Virus record (IMG/VR): IMGVR_UViG_3300003690_000046
Coordinates: 1-28,424 of that record
DNA from: a virus
Reading direction: 5' to 3' (one strand)
DNA: 28,424 bases
Below the pieces are notes generated by a model, which saw only the letters and a program-made list of their open reading frames with translations, was not told where the DNA came from and did not search any database. Made by a program: the position numbers and the translations under genes. Shown in pieces: positions 1 to 8,392 of the stretch. Position 1 is the first letter of the stretch. Every line of letters begins with the position of its first letter.

Positions 1-934
1 TACTTTGATCAAAAAACCGACCGATGTCTCGTATCTTGTCTTCCAGAGAATCGGCGCCTTCCACCAATACCGAATCATCCAATGATCGATGCAATTGCCG
101 CCCTTCGTCATTTAGTCCGCACCATACAACCCATTGCTCATCCGATGCGCCAATGATCTCCGTAGCCCGTTTCACTCGTTCCTCCATCGTCATGCGACGA
201 GCTACCAATCGCCCTTCCACTCCAGCCATACCAGTCACGAATAATCGACCAGTCGCCTGTGCATAACTGGCATGGTCAACATCCACGAAGATCGGATCGA
301 TGTTTAACGGCGGGAGATGGTATCCATTGCTCGGGAATCCCAACTGATCCGGAGTAGTAAACATCATGCACCAGGTCGCCATCCATTCATAAAACGCCTC
401 GACCGCATGACCTTTCAATTCCCATTCCCCATCTCGATTTACGAAGAACGAGCCCAACATCTGAGCATTGGTCATTTGCCCGAGGAACTCAGCATGGTTT
501 CCTAGCTCGGTGACATCATTCGGTGCTGGCGTCGCGGTGCAGCAAAGGCGATATGGCACATCACGATACATCTCTATCAGTTTGCCGCGTGTCTTGCCAT
601 CAATGGATTTCAATATCGAACTTTCATCCAATACAACGGCATCTATGGATTCTGCCGGGAAATGATCGACCATCTCATAATTGGTGACATAGAGGCCGGG
701 TCCGGCTATATCCGCGGCGTCACGAATGTAAGACACCGGCATTCCAAACTTGCGGCCTTCATAGCGAGTCTGTTGTGCTACTGCCAACGGTGCGACGACG
801 AGGCCACGGCCTCCGATACGACGGAGCCATTCCAGTTGCATGATAGTTTTGCCAAGGCCACAATCCGCGAAGATCGCACACCGTTCACGCTCGACAGCCC
901 AATCGACGATAGCTTGCTGAAAATCAAATAACAT
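1..934 (-). CDS. Second SF2 helicase, C-terminus outside window
   Basis: The first 311 residues are visible before the left edge. The ATG at 932-934 overlaps the upstream TGA. Residues 23-30 are ADCGLGKT (motif I), LVVAPLAV (45-52) is Ia, VLDESS (101-106) is motif II and CTATPAPND (132-140) motif III, followed by HAEFLGQM and WELKGHA, a layout typical of the phage SNF2/DEAD helicases that carry a DESS box. Motifs IV-VI lie beyond the window. It differs from the SNF2 protein at 5703-7067, so the phage has two SF2 helicases plus one SF1. Confidence 0.88.
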   Translation of the reverse strand, partial: MLFDFQQAIVDWAVERERCAIFADCGLGKTIMQLEWLRRIGGRGLVVAPLAVAQQTRYEGRKFGMPVSYIRDAADIAGPGLYVTNYEMVDHFPAESIDAVVLDESSILKSIDGKTRGKLIEMYRDVPYRLCCTATPAPNDVTELGNHAEFLGQMTNAQMLGSFFVNRDGEWELKGHAVEAFYEWMATWCMMFTTPDQLGFPSNGYHLPPLNIDPIFVDVDHASYAQATGRLFVTGMAGVEGRLVARRMTMEERVKRATEIIGASDEQWVVWCGLNDEGRQLHRSLDDSVLVEGADSLEDKIRDIGRFFDQS

Positions 935-1164
935 CAGCAGCAGACCTCATGCGGTCCAGCCAGCCGGACATAACCGTGACCGTTCTCCAGGAGGTAGTCG
1001 CCGCTTGCGAATACCCGGAGAACGAGCGTCTTCGGCCCATGCCAACAGGTGCTGGACTGCCGGAGGGCTAGGACGCCGCCCTTGCCCGGCTTGATCAGTT
1101 CGCCGCAATCACACCAACCGTCGATGCGGATATGGTCTCCGACGCTGTATACGGTCATCGTCAT
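934..1164 (-). CDS. Small Cys-containing protein (76 aa), unknown
   Basis: I chose the ATG at 1164, preceded by AGGAG at seven bases; the frame runs open to 1371, but that part encodes the out-of-frame zinc-ribbon gene. The product has a short KOW/SH3-like start (VYSVGDHIRIDGWCDCGEL), then beta strands (TLVLRVFASGDYLLENGHGYVRLAG) and ends CC. The C-terminal TGA overlaps the next ATG. No family recognised. Confidence 0.7.
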   Translation of the reverse strand: MTMTVYSVGDHIRIDGWCDCGELIKPGKGGVLALRQSSTCWHGPKTLVLRVFASGDYLLENGHGYVRLAGPHEVCC

Positions 1165-1175
1165 CTTGCATCTCC

Positions 1176-1352
1176 TCAGAATCCCGGCATCCGTGGGTGG
1201 TTCTCTACGTCCGCTTCGATGTCCGCCGCTGGTTTTTCCCAATACCCGCATGGGCAGATCAGCATGAGGACCGGCGGCTCGTGCGGGTCCGGGCGTAATA
1301 GCTCGGCGGTCATGGTGCCGCCGCATTCGGGGCAGGTCCGGCGGATGGTCAT
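1176..1352 (-). CDS. Small zinc-ribbon protein (58 aa)
   Basis: It opens at an ATG 10 bases after AGGAGG. The sequence has CPECGG (7-12) and CPCG (33-36), a compact ribbon with about 22 residues between the pairs, then an acidic helix (AADIEADVENH). It was easy to miss because a longer frame overlaps it in the +1 register. It fits the 20-bp gap after the helicase and ends 12 bases before the next ATG, whose ribosome-binding site overlaps the TGA. Confidence 0.75.
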   Translation of the reverse strand: MTIRRTCPECGGTMTAELLRPDPHEPPVLMLICPCGYWEKPAADIEADVENHPRMPGF

Positions 1353-1371
1353 GCTCGGTAGTCCTCCTCAA

Positions 1372-2931
1372 TCATAAAGCCACCGACCGGGAGCTGGCCG
1401 GCTGGCATAGAATCAGTGATTCCCTGGCCCTGGTCATCCCAACATAGAATAGACGCCGGACCGCCGCCTGGCCTTTACCGATCCACTCGTTCATGCCGGC
1501 AAAGCTAAGGTCCGGGAAAAGATAGACCACATCGGCCTCCCCTCCTTTGACGCTGTGGATCGTTCCGGTGATTATCTGCGGCGTTTTCGACAAGGTCTCC
1601 GCGCCGTGGGCCTCGGCCACGCGGATAGCAAAGGCCGCGCCCGTCCGACGGGACGCTAGGAGGTTCTGCCGCAACCAGTCCAGGTCACCCGACAGCCCCG
1701 CGTCGATGGCCTCCTCGGTTAATAGGTTGTGAATCTTATCCCAATCAACCCCGCCTGTATCGGTCAGATCGTCTAATGTGCCTCTGCTCCCCTTGAGGAC
1801 GCCGGTCATCCTGGACGCGGCCACCCAGTGCCGCATATCGTCGGCAGTCCATAGACCCTCCTCTGACATTCGTAGGAATGCCAGTACCAAGTCTTTCGGT
1901 GTTATGCGGCGCCGGCTGGATTGCAGCGGGTTCCATTCCCATGTAGTTAGCCGATACGGGTTGTGGTAGGGAATACCCTCCCGGCGCAGTTGGCCTAACA
2001 AGGGCCTGATCATATAGTGGCAGGAACCCAAGACCATGACAGTTTTGCCGGCGTCAAGGTATTTTTGCATATCCCGGATGATAGTCGCGGTGTTAGGCCA
2101 AGCGGCGGATAGACGCCGGACTTCTCCCTCCTCATCACGTGGGTAATATTCGACAGGTGTTCGCCCCGGTGTTAGTTCAATCCACCGGACCGCCCTAGCG
2201 TGAACTGCTCGAGGGATGCGGTAACTCTGGCTGAGTATTCGCATCTGGTCATCCGGTATCGCCGGCTCCACGAATACCTCCGGGTCCGACCCTCTCCACT
2301 GGTAGAGGTTCTGATCTGGGTCTCCCACGACCACCAGATAACCCGCTTCCTCGCCCCACTTCCGGGCGAGGCTCATTTCCAGGAGGTCCATATCCTGGGC
2401 CTCATCAAGGAATATCACCGATGGGTTTCCCGGTGCCGCCGGCACCGACTCCAGGCATTGCTCGATCAGGTCGGTGAAATCTAACAGCCCCGCCTCGGCC
2501 TTCCACGATGTCCACGCTTGGGCTAACTCATCGACGTGGATCGGGTAGAAGGTCGCCATCCGGGCCCTCAAGACCTGGTAAACCGCCATCAACTTGTCGC
2601 CAGGCGCTTTACCAGAGTTCTCCAGGTTGTCGCCATCAATCCTGTCATCTGAGAATGACAGCCTCCACTCGGGGAATCGGGCGTTCCAGTCCTCCACGTG
2701 TTTTTTCTCAACCGCCAGGGCTGGCCGGTCCAATGCCTGGTAGCAATGGGCGTGGAGGGTTCCTACATTTCGGGCTGGTATTGGCAACCCACGACCCGCC
2801 GCCTCTGCCGCTGCCGCTCTGGTTAAAGAGGCCACCAGAACCCCTTGCCCATTATCGACCGCTCTTTTGACCTGTCGGGATAACCACGTCGTCTTGCCAC
2901 AGCCTGGTGGACCTATGACTCGCTGTTCCAT
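1372..2931 (-). CDS. UvrD/Rep-like SF1 DNA helicase
   Basis: The 519-aa protein starts at an ATG within a GGTTATAT repeat, with GGGGAG upstream. Motif I is GPPGCGKT (7-14), a GTLHAHCY region near 57, motif II IFLDEAQD (173-180), motif III VVGDPDQNLYQWRG (201-214), QSYRIPR as motif IV, TIHSVKGGEADVV (V), and FYVGMTRAR (VI). This is the complete motif series of 3'-to-5' SF1A helicases. It is shorter than UvrD (~720 aa), with reduced 1B/2B subdomains. Confidence 0.93.
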   Translation of the reverse strand: MEQRVIGPPGCGKTTWLSRQVKRAVDNGQGVLVASLTRAAAAEAAGRGLPIPARNVGTLHAHCYQALDRPALAVEKKHVEDWNARFPEWRLSFSDDRIDGDNLENSGKAPGDKLMAVYQVLRARMATFYPIHVDELAQAWTSWKAEAGLLDFTDLIEQCLESVPAAPGNPSVIFLDEAQDMDLLEMSLARKWGEEAGYLVVVGDPDQNLYQWRGSDPEVFVEPAIPDDQMRILSQSYRIPRAVHARAVRWIELTPGRTPVEYYPRDEEGEVRRLSAAWPNTATIIRDMQKYLDAGKTVMVLGSCHYMIRPLLGQLRREGIPYHNPYRLTTWEWNPLQSSRRRITPKDLVLAFLRMSEEGLWTADDMRHWVAASRMTGVLKGSRGTLDDLTDTGGVDWDKIHNLLTEEAIDAGLSGDLDWLRQNLLASRRTGAAFAIRVAEAHGAETLSKTPQIITGTIHSVKGGEADVVYLFPDLSFAGMNEWIGKGQAAVRRLFYVGMTRARESLILCQPASSRSVAL

Positions 2932-3007
2932 ATAACCATTCTCCCCAATCGTATAAGCAGATAATTCGCCTTTTAGATACGATATATAACCATATAACCA
3001 TATAACC
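2930..3007 (-). repeat. GGTTATAT repeats upstream of the SF1 helicase
   Basis: On the minus strand GGTTATAT occurs three times in tandem at 3007-2984 with an exact 8-bp period, and a fourth copy (2937-2930) overlaps the helicase start codon. They sit in an AT-rich 111-bp gap between primase and helicase. Function could be an operator, an origin iteron set or a translational control element. The interval between also contains GGGGAG, the helicase ribosome-binding site. Confidence 0.85.
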
Positions 3008-3042
3008 AGAAAACGACATCACCCAAAATGTTTTTGTGTGTT

Positions 3043-4629
3043 TTAATTTCGCTTATACCCCCAATAGTTACGCGACGTCTGAGCGCCTTCCGCACTGGAA
3101 TAGAATACCCGCTCAGATTGTACGTCGGTGAGCCTAAACCGAGTGCCTAGTTTTTTGGAAGATAGCGGCTCACCGACATTGAATCTCAGGTGGTTCTTGA
3201 ATCCGCCGAGTGTAAAATAGACCACACCACCCTTGCAGAATGGCAACCCTTGCTGCGCGGCGATATTCGGGTCATCCAGAACTGTCTGGCTGTCCAGGTA
3301 ATCCTCGATCCAGTGACAGGTCTCGTTGATCTGGTCCGAAATCTCGTTGAGGTCATAATCACGGCAGCAGGCCAAAATAGCCCGCGACCGGTTTTCCCAG
3401 TCCACCCGTTTGATCTGGTGCAAGACCTTCCCGGTTGCTGCCGCGATGGCATCACGGAAACGACCTTGGTCCAGGATGTTTTTTACCGTCCCGAGGGTGA
3501 TGTTCCCCGATGCGGTACCCAGCCAATACTCCGGAGGGTCGCCAAGCTCTTTTACCAGGTCGGTGATCTCAACGCCTAGCACCTCCGACATACCGGCCAG
3601 AGTAGGATTGTCTAAAAAACCCGCAGCGACTTCCTCCAATTCCTGCTGAATTTGGGCCTGCTCTGCCGGCCCTCTGGCCTTGGCGATAGTCCGGGCGTAG
3701 TAGTCCGGGCGTAGCTTGAGGTCATCCCCGTTATGTCTCCGGCTGGCGATGAGTAGGTTCACTGTCTCCTGGTCGGTCCATCCCGCTGTAACCGCAAACG
3801 AGGCCAACGACATATCGTAGGATGAGGCCGACTGGTCCAGGAGGTCCGTCCTTCGACGCTCCCACGACCGCTTGAACTTTGGGTCGTTTCCCATCAGCGC
3901 CAAGAACTTCTCAAATGGCGGTTCAACGGCTGGGTCAAGGATCAGGTTGCCGATTGTGGCGTCCGGCAATGGCGGTGCGATCCAGCCATCGGTCGTAGCT
4001 GCCGTCAGGAACGGGAACTCCTCCCAGTTAATCCTCGGCCCGTCGGAGGCCAGGACTTTGACCGGCACCCGGTCGGATTTGTTGTTGAATGTTCCCGGCA
4101 AGCGCATCAGCCTGGAGAGGTCGTGGGTTGCATCCACCGTCCACCCTCTCTTCCGGGCAATCTCGGCCATGTGGCCTTGCCACCTGCTGATTATCCCTCT
4201 CGCATTTTCTCTTTCTATATCACTGCCGAACATCCACGGTTCGTTGAATAACCACCATGCCTGAAAACCGTGACCGGAATGGACCAGTATGGTCGGCTCC
4301 GCTGGCATTTCTGCAATTAACTCCCTAGCTCCCTCCTCGGTCGGGGGCAGTCCGGGTTTCGCATGATTTTCGCCGGCATAGTCCACATCAGCCCACAACC
4401 CCGCAATCCCGTCAATCATCTCGGCGGTCGCCCGTTGGGCGGTCTTTAACAGAACGCCCAATGGAGCGACTCCGACCCCGGTATAGACGTCAAGGTCGGA
4501 CAAATGCCCCACCCTGACATCGTTCAGCCGGTTATACCAGATTGAGCGTTTTTGCGGGAGGGTCCAGATGAGGACTTGCCCCGGCGGTGGGTTGCCCCAC
4601 AACGTTGTCAGGAACTCTCCCGCTTCCAT
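3043..4629 (-). CDS. RepB/AEP-type replication primase
   Basis: This 528-aa protein has the archaeo-eukaryotic primase core in its first ~200 residues: LWADVDY (Asp81, Asp83 as metal ligands), HSGHGFQAWWLF (117-128), and RLPGTFNNK (176-184). These match the RepB-like phage and plasmid primases that make or extend primers at origins. The rest includes a helical linker and a C-terminal domain (about 330-528) with IEDYLDSQTVL and GGVVYFTLGGF. It lies in the replication block with helicases on both sides; no separate polymerase is visible. Confidence 0.85.
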   Translation of the reverse strand: MEAGEFLTTLWGNPPPGQVLIWTLPQKRSIWYNRLNDVRVGHLSDLDVYTGVGVAPLGVLLKTAQRATAEMIDGIAGLWADVDYAGENHAKPGLPPTEEGARELIAEMPAEPTILVHSGHGFQAWWLFNEPWMFGSDIERENARGIISRWQGHMAEIARKRGWTVDATHDLSRLMRLPGTFNNKSDRVPVKVLASDGPRINWEEFPFLTAATTDGWIAPPLPDATIGNLILDPAVEPPFEKFLALMGNDPKFKRSWERRRTDLLDQSASSYDMSLASFAVTAGWTDQETVNLLIASRRHNGDDLKLRPDYYARTIAKARGPAEQAQIQQELEEVAAGFLDNPTLAGMSEVLGVEITDLVKELGDPPEYWLGTASGNITLGTVKNILDQGRFRDAIAAATGKVLHQIKRVDWENRSRAILACCRDYDLNEISDQINETCHWIEDYLDSQTVLDDPNIAAQQGLPFCKGGVVYFTLGGFKNHLRFNVGEPLSSKKLGTRFRLTDVQSERVFYSSAEGAQTSRNYWGYKRN

Positions 4630-5325
4630 CTAAGCCTCGTCTCGGTCGATGTCCGTATTGCCGATGATCGGCTTGATGGCCTGGACATACGCGGCCAGCA
4701 TGTCACGCTGCTCCTCCGGGACGGGGCCAGCGGACTTGGGAGAGATGCGGGAGAAAGCGATGCCGGTAGCGTTGCTGGCCTTCTCGAGTGATAGACGGGT
4801 CACCACCGACCAATACGGCAATCCTTGAGAGGCCAGCCGAAGGAGGTACTTTTTGATCGGCTGGATCGAGGTTGAGGGGGCCTGGATAACTATCGGCAAC
4901 AGGTCGGAAGCCCGGAGAAGAAACAACATCCGCTTCTCTTTGCAAGCCTTGCCGCTGCCGCCCTCGGCGCTGCCCCACTCGTTCAGTGGGCAGGTGTAGC
5001 AATCCCCGCCAGGTTGGCCGTATCCTATATCGCCATTGTGGCTGGAGCAATCGGGCGGCGTATTGCCGCCGACCTCCATGCCGGTTGCCCAGTAGGCCCT
5101 CGGGGCTGTCCAGTGGACGATGATGCCGTCCAAGGTTTTGGCCGAGTCCTCCCCCTCCAATGTGGGAACCGTCCAGTTCAATCCGCCGCCCAGTGGCACC
5201 GTGATTCGGTCAAGGTCGCGGTCGGTTATGCGGTCGTTGCCGATGTTCTCACGGATAGTCTGGAGGACGTTGGTCGGGCCAGATTGCAGGGCCATGTAAG
5301 TCTCGATCTTTTTCAGTGCTGCCAT
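4630..5325 (-). CDS. Cys-rich replication-associated protein, unknown
   Basis: This 231-aa protein starts at an ATG with AGGAG. The N-terminal half is beta-rich (GGGLNWTVPTLEGED...LDGIIVHWTAPRAYW) and is followed by a metal-site-like set: Cys93, His96, Cys109, Cys112 and Cys128, in CSSHNG and DCYTCPLNEWG. The C-terminal half has FLLRASDLLPIVIQAPSTSIQPIKKYL and a charged tail. It is directly coupled to the primase (TAG then ATG). An ssDNA-binding or primase-partner role is plausible but unproven. Confidence 0.75.
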   Translation of the reverse strand: MAALKKIETYMALQSGPTNVLQTIRENIGNDRITDRDLDRITVPLGGGLNWTVPTLEGEDSAKTLDGIIVHWTAPRAYWATGMEVGGNTPPDCSSHNGDIGYGQPGGDCYTCPLNEWGSAEGGSGKACKEKRMLFLLRASDLLPIVIQAPSTSIQPIKKYLLRLASQGLPYWSVVTRLSLEKASNATGIAFSRISPKSAGPVPEEQRDMLAAYVQAIKPIIGNTDIDRDEA

Positions 5326-5326
5326 G

Positions 5327-5731
5327 TTAGTTGCTCCTCATTCTCATTCTGTAGACTTCGGTCACGTCGATGTAGGGTTGCAAGCCCTTGGGAAGGACCT
5401 CGTCCATCTCGCGGACCCAGGCCCGTAATGTGTTTGCGTTCACCGTCTCCTTTACAAAATCGTCGAGTCCCGCCCGGCGGAACGCGGTCAAGGCTTTTTT
5501 ATGGTCTCCGACCAATTTGGCGAATATCTCCCGATTGAGGTAGATGGTCTGGCCGGTCGCGGTCTTGATATTCTGGATGCCAGCTTGGGCGAACTCCTCC
5601 ACCAGCTTCTCCTCACGGGCCGCGAGGTCGGTGGCCAACTTCTTAACCTCGGCCTCCAACTTGCGGCGTTGCTCGGTCAGGGCCGCAAACTCCGTGACTA
5701 GGTCAGCCAACGATAACTGGGTTTGAATCAT
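5327..5731 (-). CDS. Coiled-coil protein of a common phage type, unknown function
   Basis: This 134-aa protein has residues about 8-50 forming a charged coiled coil (EQRRKLEAEVKKLATDLAAREEKL). Then comes IKTATGQTIYLNREIFAKL...ALTAFRRAGLDDFVKETVNANTLRAWVREMDEVLP, a layout I know from small phage early proteins ('G..vyl.re......gd...a...l...gl.dfv.e..n...L...vre'). It sits between the SNF2 and primase-associated genes, which suggests DNA metabolism, for example a Gam-like or replisome accessory role. Confidence 0.75.
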   Translation of the reverse strand: MIQTQLSLADLVTEFAALTEQRRKLEAEVKKLATDLAAREEKLVEEFAQAGIQNIKTATGQTIYLNREIFAKLVGDHKKALTAFRRAGLDDFVKETVNANTLRAWVREMDEVLPKGLQPYIDVTEVYRMRMRSN

Positions 5732-7067
5732 GATCTCTTACCTCCTTCAATACATGGTCGATGACCGCCTCCCGATGTGCCAGGGCATCCATCACGGTCT
5801 CGTCGACCGTCCCGGACGCCAGGATGTGGATGTACTCCACCGGATGCGATTGGCCTGGCCGGTGTAATCTTGCCATGCTCTGATTGTAATCTCCCAGGCT
5901 GAAACCGAGGGAGTAGTAAATGGCATACCGGGCCATCGTGAGGTCCAGACCCAATCCTCCGGCTTGAATCTGGACGGCCAACACGCCGCTGGTCCACTCT
6001 GACAAATCCTTGCGGCGTCCTGAAACCTCATAGCTAGGAATCCCGACCTTGACGGCAATCCGGTGGACCACATCCAGGTCGTGGACAAACCGCGTGAAAA
6101 CGACCACCGGTTCCCCGCCGATATCGGTAAGGGTATCTTCAAGCACCTTGGCCTTGGCCGTATCAATCTCCACGTCGGTGCCATCCTCCAACCGCCCGTA
6201 ACCGCTGGTAATCTGCTGGAGTCGCAACAACCGGGAGAGGGCATTGGATGCGGTGATCTGACCGCCGACCACGTCCGCGATGAACTCGTCGGCCATCTCG
6301 GTGTATAGTCTCTGACCCTCTTTCCCCAACTCACACATCAGGTTGATGGAGAGGGTCGAGGGCAGGTCGAGGACATCGTCGGACTCGACCCGGTATGCCC
6401 TGGAGTAAAATAGGTTCCTCAGCTCGGTTTCTCTCTGATACGCGACGACTTGCATCCTGTTAAAACCGCCCATGATGGCGTAGCGGGATTTGAACCGGGT
6501 AAATGAAGTCCCATAGATTCCCTTGTCCAGAGCGCGGAACTGGGCATAGATGTCGAGCGGGGAGTGGGCCATCGGCGTTCCGGTCAGGGCCACGCGGTGT
6601 TCCACCCGGTCGGAGAGCCTTGAACAGTACCGGGACGCCACGCCACCCGGCGCCTTGATCCGGTGGCTCTCGTCCATCACCAGTAAATCCCACCTCTGCT
6701 TCATGGCCCAGTCCCCGAATGGTTTGCGCCATATAGCATCGTAGTTCACCACGACCACCGTGGGGCGACCGGACCCGAGGGCCTTGGCGGCGGTCTCCTG
6801 CCGGGATTTGGTAGATTTGCCGGCAAGAGGTAGAACGTCGAGAAGACCCGGCGCGTGTTTTGCAAATTCGCCGGGCCAGACATTTGCGACCACACTAAGT
6901 GGGGCGAGGATCAGAACGTTTTCGTAACCCTTACGGGCAATCAGGTCCACGATGACCCTCGACTTGCCGGTCCCCATGTCCATCGCCAGCATCGAGCCGG
7001 GTTTCTCCGCGATAAACTCCAGCGCCTCTATCTGATGCGCCCAGGGTTTCATGCGGTCGGACGCCAT
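5703..7067 (-). CDS. SNF2-type DEAD/H-box helicase (SF2)
   Basis: With the ATG at 7067 (GAGG seven bases upstream) the protein is 454 aa. Motif I is MDMGTGKS (29-36), motif Ia LAPLSVV, motif II DESH (132-135), motif III TGTP (162-165), motif IV region VVVFTRFVHD, motif V QAGGLGLDL and motif VI ARLHRPGQ. This is the minimal two-RecA SNF2 core found in many phages near replication genes; such proteins translocate on dsDNA. A later ATG at 7052 also overlaps the upstream stop. The end overlaps the next gene by 29 bases. Confidence 0.93.
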   Translation of the reverse strand: MASDRMKPWAHQIEALEFIAEKPGSMLAMDMGTGKSRVIVDLIARKGYENVLILAPLSVVANVWPGEFAKHAPGLLDVLPLAGKSTKSRQETAAKALGSGRPTVVVVNYDAIWRKPFGDWAMKQRWDLLVMDESHRIKAPGGVASRYCSRLSDRVEHRVALTGTPMAHSPLDIYAQFRALDKGIYGTSFTRFKSRYAIMGGFNRMQVVAYQRETELRNLFYSRAYRVESDDVLDLPSTLSINLMCELGKEGQRLYTEMADEFIADVVGGQITASNALSRLLRLQQITSGYGRLEDGTDVEIDTAKAKVLEDTLTDIGGEPVVVFTRFVHDLDVVHRIAVKVGIPSYEVSGRRKDLSEWTSGVLAVQIQAGGLGLDLTMARYAIYYSLGFSLGDYNQSMARLHRPGQSHPVEYIHILASGTVDETVMDALAHREAVIDHVLKEVRDHDSNPVIVG

Positions 7068-7168
7068 AGGACATCCTCGGACCCGCAACGCCGGCACCGG
7101 ACAGGGATGTCAACCTTAATCATCTGAGTGGTCGTATTCCGGCAAGTCATACAATAGACGTAATTCAT
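7049..7168 (-). CDS. Mini zinc-ribbon protein (39 aa)
   Basis: It begins at an ATG preceded by GGATAGG, one base after the preceding stop region. Two CxxC pairs (CMTC and CRRC) separated by about 16 residues make a complete zinc ribbon, almost the whole protein. It overlaps the helicase start by 19 bases. The longer frame to 7330 overlaps the HTH gene and is not supported. Confidence 0.65.
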   Translation of the reverse strand: MNYVYCMTCRNTTTQMIKVDIPVRCRRCGSEDVLWRPTA

Positions 7169-7169
7169 C

Positions 7170-7385
7170 CTATCCACGCCGAACCTCCGCAAAGTGATAC
7201 TTCCCGACCTCGATGTCGAGCTCGGCGCACCATTTGTAAAATGTTCCCCAGGATATGCCAAGGTCGTCACAGCAATCCTGGACCATCGTCCGGGTAGCCC
7301 GATACCGCTCCAGGGTATCCAGAACCACATCCCGGATGTCCTTGTGTCGCTGGGCCTCCAGCAATCGTTGAATGGGCGTTTTCAT
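7170..7385 (-). CDS. Small helix-turn-helix protein (71 aa)
   Basis: It starts at an ATG with AAGGAG six bases upstream. Residues about 33-60 (TRTMVQDCCDDLGISWGTFYKWCAEL) have the shape of a helix-turn-helix, with a tight turn at DLGIS and a recognition helix WGTFYKW, as in Fis- or MerR/terminase-like DNA-binding proteins. Probably a transcription or replication regulator. The frame continues upstream to 7520 inside the previous gene, but without a start signal. Confidence 0.75.
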   Translation of the reverse strand: MKTPIQRLLEAQRHKDIRDVVLDTLERYRATRTMVQDCCDDLGISWGTFYKWCAELDIEVGKYHFAEVRRG

Positions 7386-7401
7386 ACTGCTCTCCTTATC
7401 G

Positions 7402-7812
7402 TTAGTGGTCTTGGAAGTACGGGTTGGCCTTACTGAAAAGGTCCTCAGCAAACGGACAAGCGGTATTGTGCTGGGCAAACCAAGTGTGGTCCTCCGGCCC
7501 CCACAGACAGCGGGAGCCATCTGTGTGGGCTAGGTGTGGCTGGCAATCTAAACACCATGTTGATCCGGTACTGGTATGGCGTCCGCAACAGCCGCACCAC
7601 CAACAGGTGCAATGTCCCCACGATTTTTTGCATTCTGAGCAAACGTCAAGGGACCAGGCCAGCGGGTCGATGCCATCGTGCCGGCAAGCCAACTCCCACC
7701 AGACTTCCCGGCAGACCGGATGGAACGCTGACCAATCCGACCGACCCGGTAGATTGGTCCGGGCGTATTCTTGGAACGTGGCGGTCTCCTCCGGTGTTAG
7801 GTCTCGAAACAT
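7402..7812 (-). CDS. Cysteine-rich multi-zinc-knuckle protein
   Basis: The ATG at 7812 follows GGGAGG; a GTG four codons upstream is inside that site, so it is less likely. The 136-aa product is rich in Cys and Trp: VCSEC, a CTCWWCGCCGRH cluster, WCLDC, and later single Cys, enough for two or three zinc sites. N-terminal MFRDLTPEETATFQEYAR is helical. Likely nucleic-acid or protein binding; function not known. Confidence 0.7.
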   Translation of the reverse strand: MFRDLTPEETATFQEYARTNLPGRSDWSAFHPVCREVWWELACRHDGIDPLAWSLDVCSECKKSWGHCTCWWCGCCGRHTSTGSTWCLDCQPHLAHTDGSRCLWGPEDHTWFAQHNTACPFAEDLFSKANPYFQDH

Positions 7813-7841
7813 CCTGCCTCCCACGGCCTCATCAGGGCGGT

Positions 7842-8117
7842 TTACTCGATGGTCAGCTTCTTGAAAAGTCTAACGTCCTTCTTGGCACCGTTCTTGGTAA
7901 ACCGGCCCGTGTAATAGAAGTTCTTGGTACTAATTCGGACGACGGAATCGTATTGGTAGGCATCCCCATCGTGGTTGAACTTCACCGTGAAGTTCAGCTG
8001 CTTTTCCTGGTAGCGCCTAGACGATGCGTTCCCCTGATTTGTCCAGAAGTAGGACGGCTTCAAGGCTTCGTGATTGTCCAAGGCTCGCTGTATCTGGGTC
8101 CGGTCTTCATCTGTCAT
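7842..8117 (-). CDS. Small basic beta-rich protein, unknown
   Basis: This 91-aa protein has a very good ribosome-binding site (AAGGAGGAGGG). After an N-terminal helix (DRTQIQRALDNHEAL) it is beta-rich with many aromatic and basic residues (FTVKFNHDGDAYQYDSVVRISTKNFYYTGRF). It might bind nucleic acid, but no family is recognised. Confidence 0.7.
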   Translation of the reverse strand: MTDEDRTQIQRALDNHEALKPSYFWTNQGNASSRRYQEKQLNFTVKFNHDGDAYQYDSVVRISTKNFYYTGRFTKNGAKKDVRLFKKLTIE

Positions 8118-8187
8118 CTCGTTCCCTCCTCCTTGTTTGGGCGGGGTTTCCCCCGGCCTGCGGGTTCCGGCCCCCGGAGGGGCTGGC

Positions 8188-8361
8188 TCACCGTGAGATC
8201 GCCAGGGCAGTCATTAACTGCCGCTCCACCATGGTGGCGATGGCGCCGACCTCGGAGTCCATGAGAGGCCGACCCAGTCGGGCCTCATCCTCCGCCGCCA
8301 ATTCCTTGGCGATCTTGATGGCTTCCAGGATTATCCCCTTGGCTCCCTCGTTGTTGTTCAT
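8188..8361 (-). CDS. Small helical protein (57 aa), unknown
   Basis: It starts at an ATG with AGAGGAGGGAATGAG and ends TGA at 8188. The product is helical: NNNEGAKGIILEAIKIAKEL, an acidic stretch, then ATMVERQLMTALAISR. It is the first gene after the promoter at 8393, so it may be a regulator, but no DNA-binding motif is clear. Confidence 0.7.
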   Translation of the reverse strand: MNNNEGAKGIILEAIKIAKELAAEDEARLGRPLMDSEVGAIATMVERQLMTALAISR

Positions 8362-8392
8362 CTCATTCCCTCCTCTTGAACCTCTTGCCTAT

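Noticed and set aside
934-1371. 145-aa version of the gene ending at 934
   Set aside because: The first 69 residues are an out-of-frame reading of the zinc-ribbon gene at 1176-1352; a good ribosome-binding site supports the ATG at 1164.
5014-5538. 174-aa plus-strand ORF
   Set aside because: It overlaps two well-supported minus-strand genes and has no start signal.
7536-8264. 242-aa plus-strand ORF
   Set aside because: It runs opposite two minus-strand genes with good ribosome-binding sites and reads like shadow translation of GC-rich sequence.
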